From NCBI RefSeq assembly GCF_900103195.1, contig NZ_FMWU01000009.1:148646-212645 (forward strand): 64,000 nt of DNA, read 5' to 3'. The notes under the pieces were generated by a model. The model did not search any database and was not told where the DNA came from. It saw only the letters and a program-made list of their open reading frames with translations. Origin of the DNA: Methylobacterium sp. UNC378MF. Its GTDB lineage: Bacteria > Pseudomonadota > Alphaproteobacteria > Rhizobiales > Beijerinckiaceae. Shown here one piece after another: positions 1 to 7,798 of this stretch (position 1 is its first letter; each line of letters begins with the position of its first letter). A program made the position numbers and the translations under genes.

Positions 1-612
1 GACGCAGAGGCCGAGGGCGAACATCAGCCGCCATCCCCACCGCGCCATGGCCTGGTCGCCGACCACGAGCGCCAAGGCGGTCGCGACGATCCCGGCAAAC
101 AGGGCGGCGCAACCCTGGCTGGCAATCTGCCAGCTGGTCACAAAGCCGCGCCGGTCCGGCGGAGCGGCTTCCAGCAGGAAGGCCGTGGACGGCCCGACCT
201 CGCCGCCGAGGGCGAGACCTTGGACCAGACGCCCGGCGATGACGATCACCTGCGCCCAGCCGCCGATCATGGCGTAGGACGGGCAGGCGGCCAGCATCAG
301 CATCCCGACCGCCATCAGCGCGATGGTGATCAGCATCGCGGGCTTGCGTCCCGCGCGATCCGCGAAGGCGCCGATGAGCACGCCGCCGATGGGCCGCATG
401 ACGTAGCCGATGCCGAACAGCGCCAGCGAAGCCAGAAGGCTGTGGGTCGGGTCGTTCGCCGGGAAGAAGGCCTCGCCGATCGGCTTGGCGAAGAAGGCGT
501 AGACCGTGAAATCGTAGAATTCGAGGGCGTTGCCCAGGACGACCGCCCCGACGGATTTGCGATCCAGGGCCGGATGATGCGCGCCGGGATGCGGCGCGGT
601 CCGGGCGTCCAT
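1..612 (-). CDS. MFS transporter, MHS (metabolite:H+ symporter) type, 3' end off the window
   Basis: Only the N-terminal 204 codons are present; the gene continues beyond base 1. The protein starts MDARTAPHPG, enters a first membrane helix (VGAVVLGNALEFYDFTVYAF), and carries the major-facilitator motif A between helices 2 and 3 (GAFADRAGRKP). A second signature, GRLVQGLALGGEVGPST, is typical of the MHS branch that imports dicarboxylates, citrate or osmolytes with protons. The helix-1 E-F-Y-D pattern also fits MHS. The substrate cannot be told. The ATG overlaps the TGA of the upstream Rmf-like gene (TGATG), so the two are probably translationally coupled. Confidence 0.9.
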   Translation of the reverse strand, partial: MDARTAPHPGAHHPALDRKSVGAVVLGNALEFYDFTVYAFFAKPIGEAFFPANDPTHSLLASLALFGIGYVMRPIGGVLIGAFADRAGRKPAMLITIALMAVGMLMLAACPSYAMIGGWAQVIVIAGRLVQGLALGGEVGPSTAFLLEAAPPDRRGFVTSWQIASQGCAALFAGIVATALALVVGDQAMARWGWRLMFALGLCV

Positions 613-818
613 CAGCGGTCCGACCCGTCGACCGGGTGCTTGGCGAGACCGCCGGTCACGGGTTCTGCGCCGTTCGCAAGGGCTTCCTCGTATCCGGACA
701 GCCAGAGCGCGTGTGCCTGCGTGCCCTCCGCATAGGGACAGGCTTCTCGGGCCAGCCCCTTGGCGGGCGCGGCTCGGCCGAGCGCGTGGGCATCGAGATC
801 GTTGGGGGGCGAATCCAT
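612..818 (-). CDS. Small Rmf/CrpP-like protein (ribosome modulation factor fold)
   Basis: A 68-residue protein. Residues 27-47 (CPYAEGTQAHALWLSGYEEA) match the diagnostic pattern of ribosome modulation factor, namely CPY, then Q, WL, G and EA at RMF spacing. In enterobacteria RMF dimerises 70S ribosomes in stationary phase; alphaproteobacterial relatives are mostly uncharacterised, so a ribosome role is inference. The start at 818 is chosen because GAGGAG lies ten bases upstream and the similarity begins just after it. A longer in-frame extension upstream is composed of arginine-serine-rich shadow sequence. Its TGA shares a base with the ATG of the transporter gene. Confidence 0.7.
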   Translation of the reverse strand: MDSPPNDLDAHALGRAAPAKGLAREACPYAEGTQAHALWLSGYEEALANGAEPVTGGLAKHPVDGSDR

Positions 819-885
819 TCGGGCGCAGCTCCTCGTCGATGGGCTGCGCCGCGATGTAGGGCGCGGATCGCGCGCGTCGCTGAAC

Positions 886-1143
886 TCAGTGACGCGTCGG
901 ATCATCCAACGGCGGCAGCACGACGGCCTCGCTGAACGGGAATTCGAGCACGACCTCGGCAGCCTCGTCCGTGACCACAAGGCATGCGGTCATCAGCCGG
1001 GCCTGATCCTGTGGGTCGTGCAGGGCGGCGCGGATGGTATCCCGGGCCGCCTCCCAGGCTGCGTCCGGATCGCGCAACTCGATCCCGGTCGGGTCGGAGA
1101 TGACATCCTCACCGATCTGCGTGTGGAAGAAGTAGCGTGGCAT
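886..1143 (-). CDS. DUF6894-family small protein
   Basis: An 85-residue soluble protein that begins MPRYFFHTQIGEDVISDPTG and continues with ELRDPDAAWEAARDTIRAAL, the usual pattern of the DUF6894 family (PRYFFH, D..G.EL.D..AA..EA). These proteins are abundant, often multicopy, in Methylobacterium, Bradyrhizobium and relatives; their function is unknown. The start at MPRYFF is preferred over the extra upstream Met codons because family members start there. It lies 67 bases upstream of the Rmf-like gene on the same strand and could share a transcript with it. Confidence 0.75.
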   Translation of the reverse strand: MPRYFFHTQIGEDVISDPTGIELRDPDAAWEAARDTIRAALHDPQDQARLMTACLVVTDEAAEVVLEFPFSEAVVLPPLDDPTRH

Positions 1144-1248
1144 GGCCATCACCGGTTCAAGGGGCCGCTCCGGGGTGGAGCGATCCGTACAGGTGGTGAT
1201 CGCCGGTCACAGGACCAGGATGGCGACGCGCGGAGCCGCTTGCGCCCT

Positions 1249-1512
1249 TCAACCGTGCGCCGACCGCGCCTCCGGCGCGGATGGCACGGGGCGGAGGGTA
1301 CGCAGCTGCCCGGTGACGCCGCCCGCACGGTGCTGCTTCTCCATCGCCATGAGCGGCCGCAACTCTGGCTCCGCGAAGTCGAGGAGCTTGGCGTTGCGCC
1401 AGCGTGGCTTGCCAGATCCGCGGCGGAACCAGCGGGGGCGCTCCTCCTCGACCAGCAACACCAGCCGGCCCGTCCAGGTCTTCCGGAACCAGAAACGCCC
1501 CGTCAGAGACAT
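1249..1512 (-). CDS. Conserved-looking hypothetical protein (MSLTGRFWFRKTW...)
   Basis: An 87-residue basic protein. Its first 55 residues (MSLTGRFWFRKTWTGRLVLL, then VEEERPRWFRRGSGKPRWRN and LLDFAEPELRPLM) have the balanced hydrophobic/aromatic pattern of a real protein, while the last 25 residues are low-information. I recall similar short proteins in Methylobacterium without an assigned role. The ATG at 1512 is preferred to a TTG two codons upstream. There is no signal peptide or membrane helix. Function unknown. Confidence 0.55.
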   Translation of the reverse strand: MSLTGRFWFRKTWTGRLVLLVEEERPRWFRRGSGKPRWRNAKLLDFAEPELRPLMAMEKQHRAGGVTGQLRTLRPVPSAPEARSAHG

Positions 1513-2040
1513 CGTCAATCCTTGCCGCCGAGCCGCCCCGTCTCGGTCGCTTCAATAGCGAACTTGGCGGTTCACGTACTAGTTGAAGAAGCCGACGAAC
1601 AGGCGAACCACCGATATCCACAGCCCCTGGTGAAACGTTCGGGCTCAGCGCATGACGTGCCGGACGGACAGCACCAGCACGACGATCCGGAGGAGTGCCG
1701 ACAGGCCGAACACGAAGGCGCGGAGGATTGCTGTCTCGAGCGCCGCGTGCGCCGAGCACCGATCCGGCGGTCGCAGCGCGCCGTCTCTCGGCGGAGGCGC
1801 CTTCTGCGCTCCGGCTGAGCGCCGCTCCGGCGTGGCGAGCAATCGCGTCAGGCTCTCCGGAAGCGGTGCAGGCTTGGGCTGCACGGCAGGCGCGAGTCTA
1901 GAGGGCGTCGCAACCGGGCGACAAGCCGTGTGGGCCGGATCCGGCCCTTCATCGCGACCGCCTCGCGCATGCGATTGGTGGCGTTCCGGCCCCATGCTAC
2001 AGCTGGCCGTCGGCGGGCCGATCCGCCCGACGGACCGCGC
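1513..2040. other. Sparse interval between a small hypothetical gene and the epimerase
   Basis: About 530 bases with no recognisable gene. It holds one weak minus-strand ORF (1645-1995), listed separately, and presumably the epimerase promoter. I see no hairpin terminator, repeat or RNA gene in it. Confidence 0.5.
1645..1995 (-). CDS. Possible small protein with C-terminal membrane helix (doubtful)
   Basis: An ORF of 116 residues if started at the ATG at 1995, divergent from the epimerase. The middle is rich in Pro, Ala and Arg (VQPKPAPLPESLTRLL). The end is a hydrophobic stretch, ILRAFVFGLSALLRIVVLVL, followed by a basic tail, as in a tail-anchored protein. The compositional bias is also what antisense frames in GC-rich DNA produce, so this may be spurious. 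It is the only coding candidate in an otherwise empty interval. Confidence 0.25.
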   Translation of the reverse strand: MGPERHQSHARGGRDEGPDPAHTACRPVATPSRLAPAVQPKPAPLPESLTRLLATPERRSAGAQKAPPPRDGALRPPDRCSAHAALETAILRAFVFGLSALLRIVVLVLSVRHVMR

Positions 2041-3057
2041 ATGTCCCAGCCTCCAGTTCTGGTCACCGGCGTCGCCGGCTTCATCGGGAACCAGCTTGCC
2101 CTGCGCCTCCTCGAGACCGGCCGTCAGGTCGTCGGCCTCGACAGCGTCAACGCGTATTATGACGTGCGGCTCAAGGAGGCGCGGCTTCGCCGCCTCGCGG
2201 ACTTCGCGGGCCACAGCTTCCAGCGTCTCGACCTCGCGGATCGGGACGGGCTCGACGCTCTGTTCCGCCAGCATCGCTTCCGGACGGTGGTCCACCTCGC
2301 GGCCCAAGCCGGCGTGCGCCATTCACTCACCGATCCCCATGCCTACGCGGCGAGCAACCTCGTGGGCTTCCTGAACATCCTGGAAGCCTGCCGCCATGGC
2401 GGCGTGGAGCACCTGCTCTACGCCTCTTCGAGTTCCGTCTACGGCGGCATCACCGCCATGCCGTTCTCGGTGCATCAGAACGTCGACCATCCGCTCAGCC
2501 TCTACGCCGCGACCAAGAAGGCGAACGAGCTGATGGCGCACAGTTACAGCCACCTCTACGGCCTTCCGACTACGGGCCTGCGCTTCTTCACCGTCTACGG
2601 CCCCTGGGGACGGCCCGACATGGCCCTGTATCTGTTCACCCGCGCCATCCTGGCAGGTGAACCGATCCGCGTGTTCAACGACGGGCAGATGCTGCGGGAC
2701 TTCACCTACATCGACGACATCGTCGCGGGGATCCTGGCGCTGGCGGAGCATCCGGCTGCGCCGAACCCCGCCTGGAGCGGCGCCGCCCCAGATCCTGGGA
2801 CCAGCGCCGCCCCTTACCGCATCTACAATATCGGCAATAACGAGCCGGTGGCGCTTTTGGATATGATCGCGCTCCTCGAGGCAGCGCTGGGCCGCAAGGC
2901 GGAGAAAATTCTGCTGCCGATGCAGCCCGGCGACGTTCCGGCAACCTACGCCGACATCGACGATCTCGTGCGCGATTCCGGCTTCCGGCCCGCAACGCCG
3001 CTGGAGATGGGGATCAACCGGTTCGTCGATTGGTATCGAAGCTATCACGACGTTTGA
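2041..3057 (+). CDS. NAD-dependent epimerase/dehydratase, UDP-glucuronate 4-epimerase type
   Basis: A 338-residue extended short-chain dehydrogenase. It has the NAD-binding TGVAGFIG glycine motif at residues 9-16, the family marker LDSVNAYYDVRLKEARL, a serine cluster near 129-132 and the catalytic YAATK at 155-159. The tail FRPATPLEMGINRFVDWYR and the NAYYD box are typical of UDP-glucuronate 4-epimerases (LspL/CapI type), which make UDP-galacturonate for capsule or lipopolysaccharide. The ATG at 2041 is chosen because homologous sequence begins at VLVTG, six residues later. No glycosyltransferase cluster adjoins it, so its polysaccharide is unknown. Confidence 0.88.
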   Translation: MSQPPVLVTGVAGFIGNQLALRLLETGRQVVGLDSVNAYYDVRLKEARLRRLADFAGHSFQRLDLADRDGLDALFRQHRFRTVVHLAAQAGVRHSLTDPHAYAASNLVGFLNILEACRHGGVEHLLYASSSSVYGGITAMPFSVHQNVDHPLSLYAATKKANELMAHSYSHLYGLPTTGLRFFTVYGPWGRPDMALYLFTRAILAGEPIRVFNDGQMLRDFTYIDDIVAGILALAEHPAAPNPAWSGAAPDPGTSAAPYRIYNIGNNEPVALLDMIALLEAALGRKAEKILLPMQPGDVPATYADIDDLVRDSGFRPATPLEMGINRFVDWYRSYHDV

Positions 3058-3284
3058 GGCATACCCGGCGAGGGCTCCGAGGGACCGCCGACGGTCCGGG
3101 GAGCCAATTCGGCCGCACCGTGTTGAGGGAAGCGGCGACCGAGGAACGTCGCTGACCTGCACACCGGTAGCGGCTTTGCCAGACTAGGCCGTTGCACCGG
3201 GCGGGCAGATTCATTTAGAGCTATTCCAGGCAGGAAAGCTCTGCCCGCATCGCTGCCGCGAGGGCGGCCAACAGGAGGAAATCC

Positions 3285-3650
3285 ATGCGTTCACTCGTTT
3301 TCGGCGCCGTCCTTGCCGTCGCCATGCCGCTCGCGGCACAGGCCCAGGAGGCCGGAGACGCGGCCGCCGGCGAGAAGGCGTTCGCCCCCTGCAAGGCGTG
3401 CCACAATTTCCAGAAGAACGGCGTGGGTCCCGACCTGAAGGGCGTCGTCGGCCGCAAGGCGGGCACCTACGAGGGCTACAACTACTCCGCCGCCCTGAAG
3501 AATTCCGGCATTACCTGGGACGAGGCCAACCTGCACGAGTGGCTGAAGAACCCGAAGGCGAAGGTCCCGGGCACCAAGATGATCTTCCAGGGCTATCCCG
3601 ACGACAAGAAGATCAACGACGTCATCGCCTATCTCAAGACGCAGTCCTGA
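3285..3650 (+). CDS. Class I cytochrome c (c2/c550 type), periplasmic
   Basis: A 121-residue precursor. Residues 1-20 are a Sec signal peptide ending AQA, so the mature protein starts about Q21. The heme site is CKACH (Cys36, Cys39, His40), and Met99 in VPGTKMIF is the expected sixth ligand. The length and the motifs GVGPDLKGVVGRKAG and YSAALK fit small soluble electron carriers that shuttle between the bc1 complex or periplasmic dehydrogenases and oxidases. An AGGAGG ribosome site lies seven bases before the ATG. It is monocistronic and followed by a strong hairpin. It is not the dedicated methanol-dehydrogenase partner by context. Confidence 0.92.
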   Translation: MRSLVFGAVLAVAMPLAAQAQEAGDAAAGEKAFAPCKACHNFQKNGVGPDLKGVVGRKAGTYEGYNYSAALKNSGITWDEANLHEWLKNPKAKVPGTKMIFQGYPDDKKINDVIAYLKTQS

Positions 3651-3676
3651 GGCATCGACGCGTTAACGCCGAAACT

Positions 3677-3700
3677 GGGAGCGGCAACCGAGCCGCTCCC
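3677..3700. terminator. Hairpin between convergent cytochrome c and ohrR genes
   Basis: A perfect nine-base inverted repeat (GGGAGCGGC / GCCGCTCCC) with a six-base loop lies between two convergent stop codons. No T-run follows on either strand, so it may end transcription inefficiently or only stabilise the 3' ends of both messages. Confidence 0.6.
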
Positions 3701-3717
3701 GGCCCTGTGGGAAGGCC

Positions 3718-4236
3718 CTATTCGGGAATAAGTCCTGCCTGAAGGCCGAGCCTGAGGGTGACGAGATCATGAAGCAGGTCCTTACGGCCCTGCACATCGA
3801 GGCCGGTCAGCCCTCCTGCCTCGTCGGGAATGCAGGCCAGTTCGCCGCGCAAGGCCTCGCCGGCCGGGGTGAGAAAGATGCTGACCTGGCGCTCGTCGAC
3901 CCGGTCCCGCGCGCGACGGACCCGCCCCGAGGCTTCGAGGCGCTTCAGAAGCGGCGTCAGCGTCCCCGAATCCAGGAACAGCCGGTTCCCGATCTCCTTG
4001 ACGGACAAACCGTCCTGCTCCCACAGCACCAACAGGACCAGATATTGCGGGTAGGTCAGTTCGTGGCGCCCGAGAAGATTACGGTAGGCGCGTCCGAACG
4101 CGTGCGCGGCGGCATAAACCGCGAAGCACAGCTGATTGTCGAGGCGCTGCCGCTCCTGCTGCGAAAGCTGGTCGGCAGGCGAATGCCCCGCCCGATCCGG
4201 CTCAGCGCCGATCTGCGAAGCCGTTGGGCCGGACAT
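3718..4236 (-). CDS. ohrR: MarR-family organic hydroperoxide regulator OhrR
   Basis: A 172-residue winged-helix repressor. LDNQLCFAVYAAAHAFGRAY places a cysteine at residue 37, the position of the peroxide-sensing Cys in OhrR. The following LTYPQYLVLLVLWE and DSGTLTPLLKRLEASG match the dimer and recognition helices of that subfamily. Oxidation of the Cys by organic peroxides releases DNA. The usual target, an ohr osmotically inducible peroxidase gene, is not next to it here, which is unusual. A TATACGTATACAATTG element about 70 bases upstream is a candidate auto-operator. Confidence 0.85.
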   Translation of the reverse strand: MSGPTASQIGAEPDRAGHSPADQLSQQERQRLDNQLCFAVYAAAHAFGRAYRNLLGRHELTYPQYLVLLVLWEQDGLSVKEIGNRLFLDSGTLTPLLKRLEASGRVRRARDRVDERQVSIFLTPAGEALRGELACIPDEAGGLTGLDVQGRKDLLHDLVTLRLGLQAGLIPE

Positions 4237-4306
4237 AGGAAAACTCTCTCTGGTAAAGACGGGCTCGCATACCGGTACGGCGATGGGCCACTCTTAGGCA
4301 GTTCGC

Positions 4307-4322
4307 TATACGTATACAATTG
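4307..4322. promoter_or_regulatory. Candidate OhrR operator
   Basis: The intergenic region between xerD and ohrR contains a perfect ten-base palindrome, TATACGTATA, at 4307-4316, overlapping TACAATTG at 4315-4322. TACAATT is one half of the known OhrR box in bacilli and proteobacteria. It is an AT-rich island in GC-rich surroundings, upstream of ohrR. The assignment is inference. Confidence 0.4.
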
Positions 4323-4364
4323 GGGCGCGCGGCCGGGATTGCCACGCGTTTTGCGCGGTGAACC

Positions 4365-5309
4365 TCAGCCATCCATCAATGGATGCAGATCCCGGACCAT
4401 CGCCTTCAGGCGTTCATCAAGCACGTGCGTGTAGATCTGCGTCGTCGAGATGTCGGCATGGCCGAGCAGCTCTTGGACGACGCGCAGATCGGCCCCGTTC
4501 TGCAGGAGGTGACTGGCGAAGGCGTGGCGGAGCACGTGCGGGCTCACGCGGTCCGCATGCAGACCTGCCGCGGAGGCCAGGGCCTTGAGGTCGCGGGCGA
4601 AGGCTTGGCGGGTGAGATATCCGCTGTCGCTGTCGGCGGGAAACAGCCAGGCTGACTCCTCCGGCACCGCAGGAAGATGTGCCGCCATGGCTACGCGGGC
4701 TGCCTCGGTCAGGGGGACGAGGCGCTCGCGGCCGCCCTTGCCCTTGACGATGAGGTAGCGCTCGCGGCTCGCGCCGGCCGCGCGCGGTAGGGCGACCAGC
4801 TCGGAGACACGCAGGCCCGTGGCGTAGAGTAATTCGAGCAAGCAGACCATACGGCGCGCACGGCAGGCCGGTCCCGGCGCCTGATCGGCGACAGCGGCGG
4901 CCTGCGCGGTCGCGAGCAGCCGGTCGACCTCCGCAATGGACAGCACCTTGGGCAGAACCCGGCCCCGGCGTGGACCGGAGACCGCGACGCTGGGATCGCT
5001 CTCGGCACCGCCCTCGGCGTAGAGGAACTTGTGGAAACCGCGGACGCATGACAGGCGCCGCGCCGCCGAGGACGCCTTGAGGCCGCGCGCTTCGAGGTCG
5101 ATCAGAAAGGCCCGGAGCGTGCCGGCGTCCACGTTGCGGAGCGCGGTTCCCGAGCGGGCGAGGTAGTCGAGGTAATCCTCAAGATCGCGCCGGTAGGCGG
5201 ACAGGGTGTTGAGGCCGGCGCCCCGCTCCGCGGCCAGCATGTCGAGGTACTCGGCGACCTCGGGGCAGGGCGCCGGGGCGGCTTCGCCGCTGCCCTGCGA
5301 CTCCCTCAA
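4365..5309 (-). CDS. xerD: Tyrosine recombinase XerD
   Basis: A 314-residue site-specific recombinase that, with XerC, resolves chromosome dimers at dif. The N-terminal SAM-like domain (EYLDMLAAERGAGLNTLSAY) precedes the catalytic domain, which has Arg167 (GLRVSE), Lys191 (KGKGGRE), His258 and Arg261 (HVLRHAF), His284 (LLGHADIS) and nucleophile Tyr293 (QIYTHV). All are present. Proteobacterial XerD is about 300 residues long. The TTG at 5309 is chosen as start because it overlaps the TGA of the upstream small gene (TTGA), while sequence further upstream in frame is low-complexity antisense translation. Confidence 0.92.
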   Translation of the reverse strand: MRESQGSGEAAPAPCPEVAEYLDMLAAERGAGLNTLSAYRRDLEDYLDYLARSGTALRNVDAGTLRAFLIDLEARGLKASSAARRLSCVRGFHKFLYAEGGAESDPSVAVSGPRRGRVLPKVLSIAEVDRLLATAQAAAVADQAPGPACRARRMVCLLELLYATGLRVSELVALPRAAGASRERYLIVKGKGGRERLVPLTEAARVAMAAHLPAVPEESAWLFPADSDSGYLTRQAFARDLKALASAAGLHADRVSPHVLRHAFASHLLQNGADLRVVQELLGHADISTTQIYTHVLDERLKAMVRDLHPLMDG

Positions 5310-5458
5310 CGGTTGCCCGGCTGGAGCTTTGAGGCCGGGATGGTCACGCTGATCTCCCGCGGCGTCGGCTGGACGAAGTTCGCGAGCGCGAACATCGCCG
5401 CAAAGACCAAACCCGCCAGGATCGCGAGGGTGGCAAAGAAACGGAACAGGGTCGGCAC
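5306..5458 (-). CDS. Small single-helix membrane protein upstream of xerD
   Basis: A 50-residue protein with a GTG start. Residues 5-28 (FRFFATLAILAGLVFAAMFA) form one membrane helix, followed by NFVQPTPREISVTIPASKLQ. Equivalent short proteins with PTPREI and a terminal P.SKLQ pattern lie immediately before xerD in many Hyphomicrobiales and are frequently mislabelled as histidine kinases; no function is known. Its stop overlaps the xerD start, suggesting coupled translation. It faces aroK across roughly 240 bases. Confidence 0.75.
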   Translation of the reverse strand: MPTLFRFFATLAILAGLVFAAMFALANFVQPTPREISVTIPASKLQPGNR

Positions 5459-5701
5459 GTCGGTCGAACCTCGGGCAGACGGGCGCTGGCGGCGGGAAGG
5501 GGGCGGGCGAAGGCTTTCTCCGAGCCGCCGCCGGTGCCCGGGTTCGACCACGTGATCGCGGCGCTGACAAGGCCCACAACGACACAGCGATGCGTTTCGC
5601 AGGGCGCTTGAATCGCGCTAAGAGCCTGCCGCAGGATGTGAGGCTGCCTGGCGACGGACGCTCGGGCGCCGGTGAGGAGGCGGGGACGCCACACGGATGC
5701 G

Positions 5702-6325
5702 ATGCAGGAGTCGATGCAGGAGGCCATGAGCGGCGAGGAGGCGGGTGAACCGGTCGAGGCGCGTCTGCGCCGCGCGCTCGGTCTGCGCTCGATCGTGCTC
5801 GTCGGCCTCATGGGCGCGGGCAAGAGCACCGTCGGCCGACGCCTGGCAAGCCGCCTCGGGCTGATCTTCAAGGATGCCGATATCGAGATCGAGGCGGCAG
5901 CCGGCCTGACGATCCCCGACATCTTCGCGATCTACGGCGAGCCGAGCTTCCGCGACGGCGAGGAGCGGGTGATCTCGCGGCTGCTCCGAGCCGGCCCCCT
6001 GGTCCTGGCGACAGGCGGCGGCGCCTATCTCCGCGAGTCGACCCGCGCCCGCATCGCAGAGTCGGCGGTCTCGGTCTGGCTGAAGGCCGATCTGGATGTG
6101 CTGATGCGGCGCGTGCGCAAGCGCGGCAACCGCCCGCTGCTCCAGACTGAGGATCCCGAGGCGACGATGCGGGACCTGATGGCCGTGCGCCATCCGGTCT
6201 ATGCCGCAGCCGACGTGATGGTCATCTCCCGGGAGGTCTCGCACGACCGGGTCGTTCAGGACGTGCTGGAGGCCCTGGACGCGCATCTCAGCGGGGAAGG
6301 ATCCATCCCCGTTGCCGCCCAGTGA
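5702..6325 (+). CDS. aroK: Shikimate kinase
   Basis: Phosphorylates shikimate with ATP, step five of the chorismate pathway. The protein has the P-loop GLMGAGKST, the DADIEIE Asp pair that binds magnesium and shikimate, FRDGEERV, the glycine-rich ATGGGAYL substrate loop and RNRPLL-type lid (RGNRPLLQ). About 207 residues, slightly longer than usual because of an N-terminal tail. The start is uncertain: ATGs at 5672, 5702 and 5726 are all in frame, and an AGGAGG sits just before 5726. It is followed 19 bases later by aroB, the usual alphaproteobacterial pair. Confidence 0.9.
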   Translation: MQESMQEAMSGEEAGEPVEARLRRALGLRSIVLVGLMGAGKSTVGRRLASRLGLIFKDADIEIEAAAGLTIPDIFAIYGEPSFRDGEERVISRLLRAGPLVLATGGGAYLRESTRARIAESAVSVWLKADLDVLMRRVRKRGNRPLLQTEDPEATMRDLMAVRHPVYAAADVMVISREVSHDRVVQDVLEALDAHLSGEGSIPVAAQ

Positions 6326-6344
6326 CACCCGAGCGACCCGACCT

Positions 6345-7490
6345 ATGACCGAGCCGACACACCATCCGGACCTCCTGACCGTCCACGTGCCCCTCGACGC
6401 CGGCCGCGCCTACGACATCCTGATCGGGCGCGGGCTGATCGACACGGCGGGCACCACCCTGGCCGCGCTCGGGGGCCGCCGGGCGGCGATCGTGACGGAC
6501 GCGACGGTGGGCGCGCTCTACGCCGCACGACTGCGGACGAGCCTGGAGCGCGCCGGACTTCAGGTGGGCGTGGTGACGGTGGCACCGGGCGAGGCCTCCA
6601 AATCCTACGCGGGCTACGCGGAGGTCTGCGATGGGCTGCTGGCCCTGAAGGTCGAGCGTGGCGATCTTGTCGTGGCGCTGGGCGGCGGCGTGGTCGGCGA
6701 CCTCGCCGGCTTCGCGGCCGCCACCCTGCGCCGGGGCGTGCGCTTCGTGCAGGTGCCGACGAGCCTGCTCGCGCAGGTCGATTCCTCGGTCGGGGGCAAG
6801 ACCGGGATCAACGCGCCCCTGGGCAAGAACCTGATCGGCGCCTTCCACCAGCCGCGCCTCGTCCTGGCGGACACGGCCGCCCTCGACACGCTGTCCGAGC
6901 GCGAGATGCGCGCCGGCTACGCCGAGGTCGCCAAATACGGGCTGATCGCCGATCCCGGCTTCTTCGACTGGTGCGAGGCGAATTGGCGCGGGATCTTCGC
7001 CGGCGGTCCGGAGCGCGAGCAGGCGGTCGCCGCCTGCTGCCGCGCCAAGGCCGCGGTGGTCACCCGCGACGAACGCGAGGACGGAGAGCGGGCATTGCTC
7101 AATCTCGGCCACACCTTCGGCCACGCCCTCGAGCGTCTGACGGGCTACGATTCCGCCCGGTTGGTGCATGGAGAGGGTGTGGCGATCGGTATGGCACTCG
7201 CCTTCCGGTTCTCGGCCCGCCTCGGGCTCTGCGCCGGCCAGGATGCCGGCCGCGTCGCCAACCACCTCGCGCTCGCCGGCCTGCCGACCCGTCTGCAGGC
7301 CGTCCCGGGCGGATGCGGCGACGCCGAGGCGCTCGTCGACGCGATGAGTCAGGACAAGAAAGTCCGCGACGGCGCCCTGACCTTCATCCTCGCTCGTGGC
7401 ATCGGGCAGAGCTTTATCGCACCGGGCGTGGACCGGGCTGAGGTGGCGGCGTTCCTGCGCGACGAGTTGGCCTCGGACCCGGGCATCTGA
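6345..7490 (+). CDS. aroB: 3-dehydroquinate synthase
   Basis: Converts DAHP to 3-dehydroquinate, step two of the shikimate pathway, using NAD and a divalent metal. The 381-residue protein has the NAD-binding [15 protein letters not shown] stretch, the family motif [18 protein letters not shown], the metal ligand region EVAKYGLI and the histidines of [12 protein letters not shown], with KKVRDG near the end. The ATG at 6345 is preferred because the homologous region starts at LTVHVPL. It forms an operon with aroK. Confidence 0.95.
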   Translation: MTEPTHHPDLLTVHVPLDAGRAYDILIGRGLIDTAGTTLAALGGRRAAIVTDATVGALYAARLRTSLERAGLQVGVVTVAPGEASKSYAGYAEVCDGLLALKVERGDLVVALGGGVVGDLAGFAAATLRRGVRFVQVPTSLLAQVDSSVGGKTGINAPLGKNLIGAFHQPRLVLADTAALDTLSEREMRAGYAEVAKYGLIADPGFFDWCEANWRGIFAGGPEREQAVAACCRAKAAVVTRDEREDGERALLNLGHTFGHALERLTGYDSARLVHGEGVAIGMALAFRFSARLGLCAGQDAGRVANHLALAGLPTRLQAVPGGCGDAEALVDAMSQDKKVRDGALTFILARGIGQSFIAPGVDRAEVAAFLRDELASDPGI

Positions 7491-7599
7491 CGTCCGCAAG
7501 GTCCGGCTGCGGCCTTGCCTAACGCGGGCCGGGCCGCTATGAGCCTGCCACGTGCGGCGCCGGATATCGCGCCTCGCTGACGGTCCTATCGGGACCAGG

Positions 7600-7675
7600 G
7601 CCGCAATAGCTCAGCTGGTAGAGCACCTCATTCGTAATGAGGGGGTCGGGGGTTCGAATCCCTCTTGCGGCACCA
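7600..7675 (+). tRNA. tRNA-Thr (anticodon CGT)
   Basis: A 76-base cloverleaf. The acceptor stem GCCGCAA pairs with TTGCGGC, the D-arm is AGCTCAGCTGGTAGAGC, the anticodon stem CTCAT/ATGAG encloses TTCGTA with CGT at 7633-7635, and the T-arm contains GGTTCGAATC. The discriminator A is followed by an encoded CCA. It reads ACG threonine codons and lies alone between aroB and the convergent antiporter operon. Confidence 0.97.
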
Positions 7676-7798
7676 CTTTCCCCGATGACTTAAGCCTCTT
7701 CCCGGAAGCTTTGTGGCGGCCGAGCCTCTGCCCGGTATCCTGCGCCGGTTTCGAGCCGCCGGGGCTGTGTTTTCAGGGTCGTGCGGCGCGTGGCTCGC

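Noticed and set aside
1579..1644. Hydrophobic sequence LWISVVRLFVGFFN in frame after the stop of the weak minus-strand ORF
   Set aside because: It follows a TGA with no start codon after it. Read-through would be needed, and the upstream ORF itself is doubtful.
5310..5585. Upstream 92-codon extension of xerD
   Set aside because: The extension is low-complexity and runs through the small membrane-protein gene in another frame; XerD similarity starts after the TTG at 5309.
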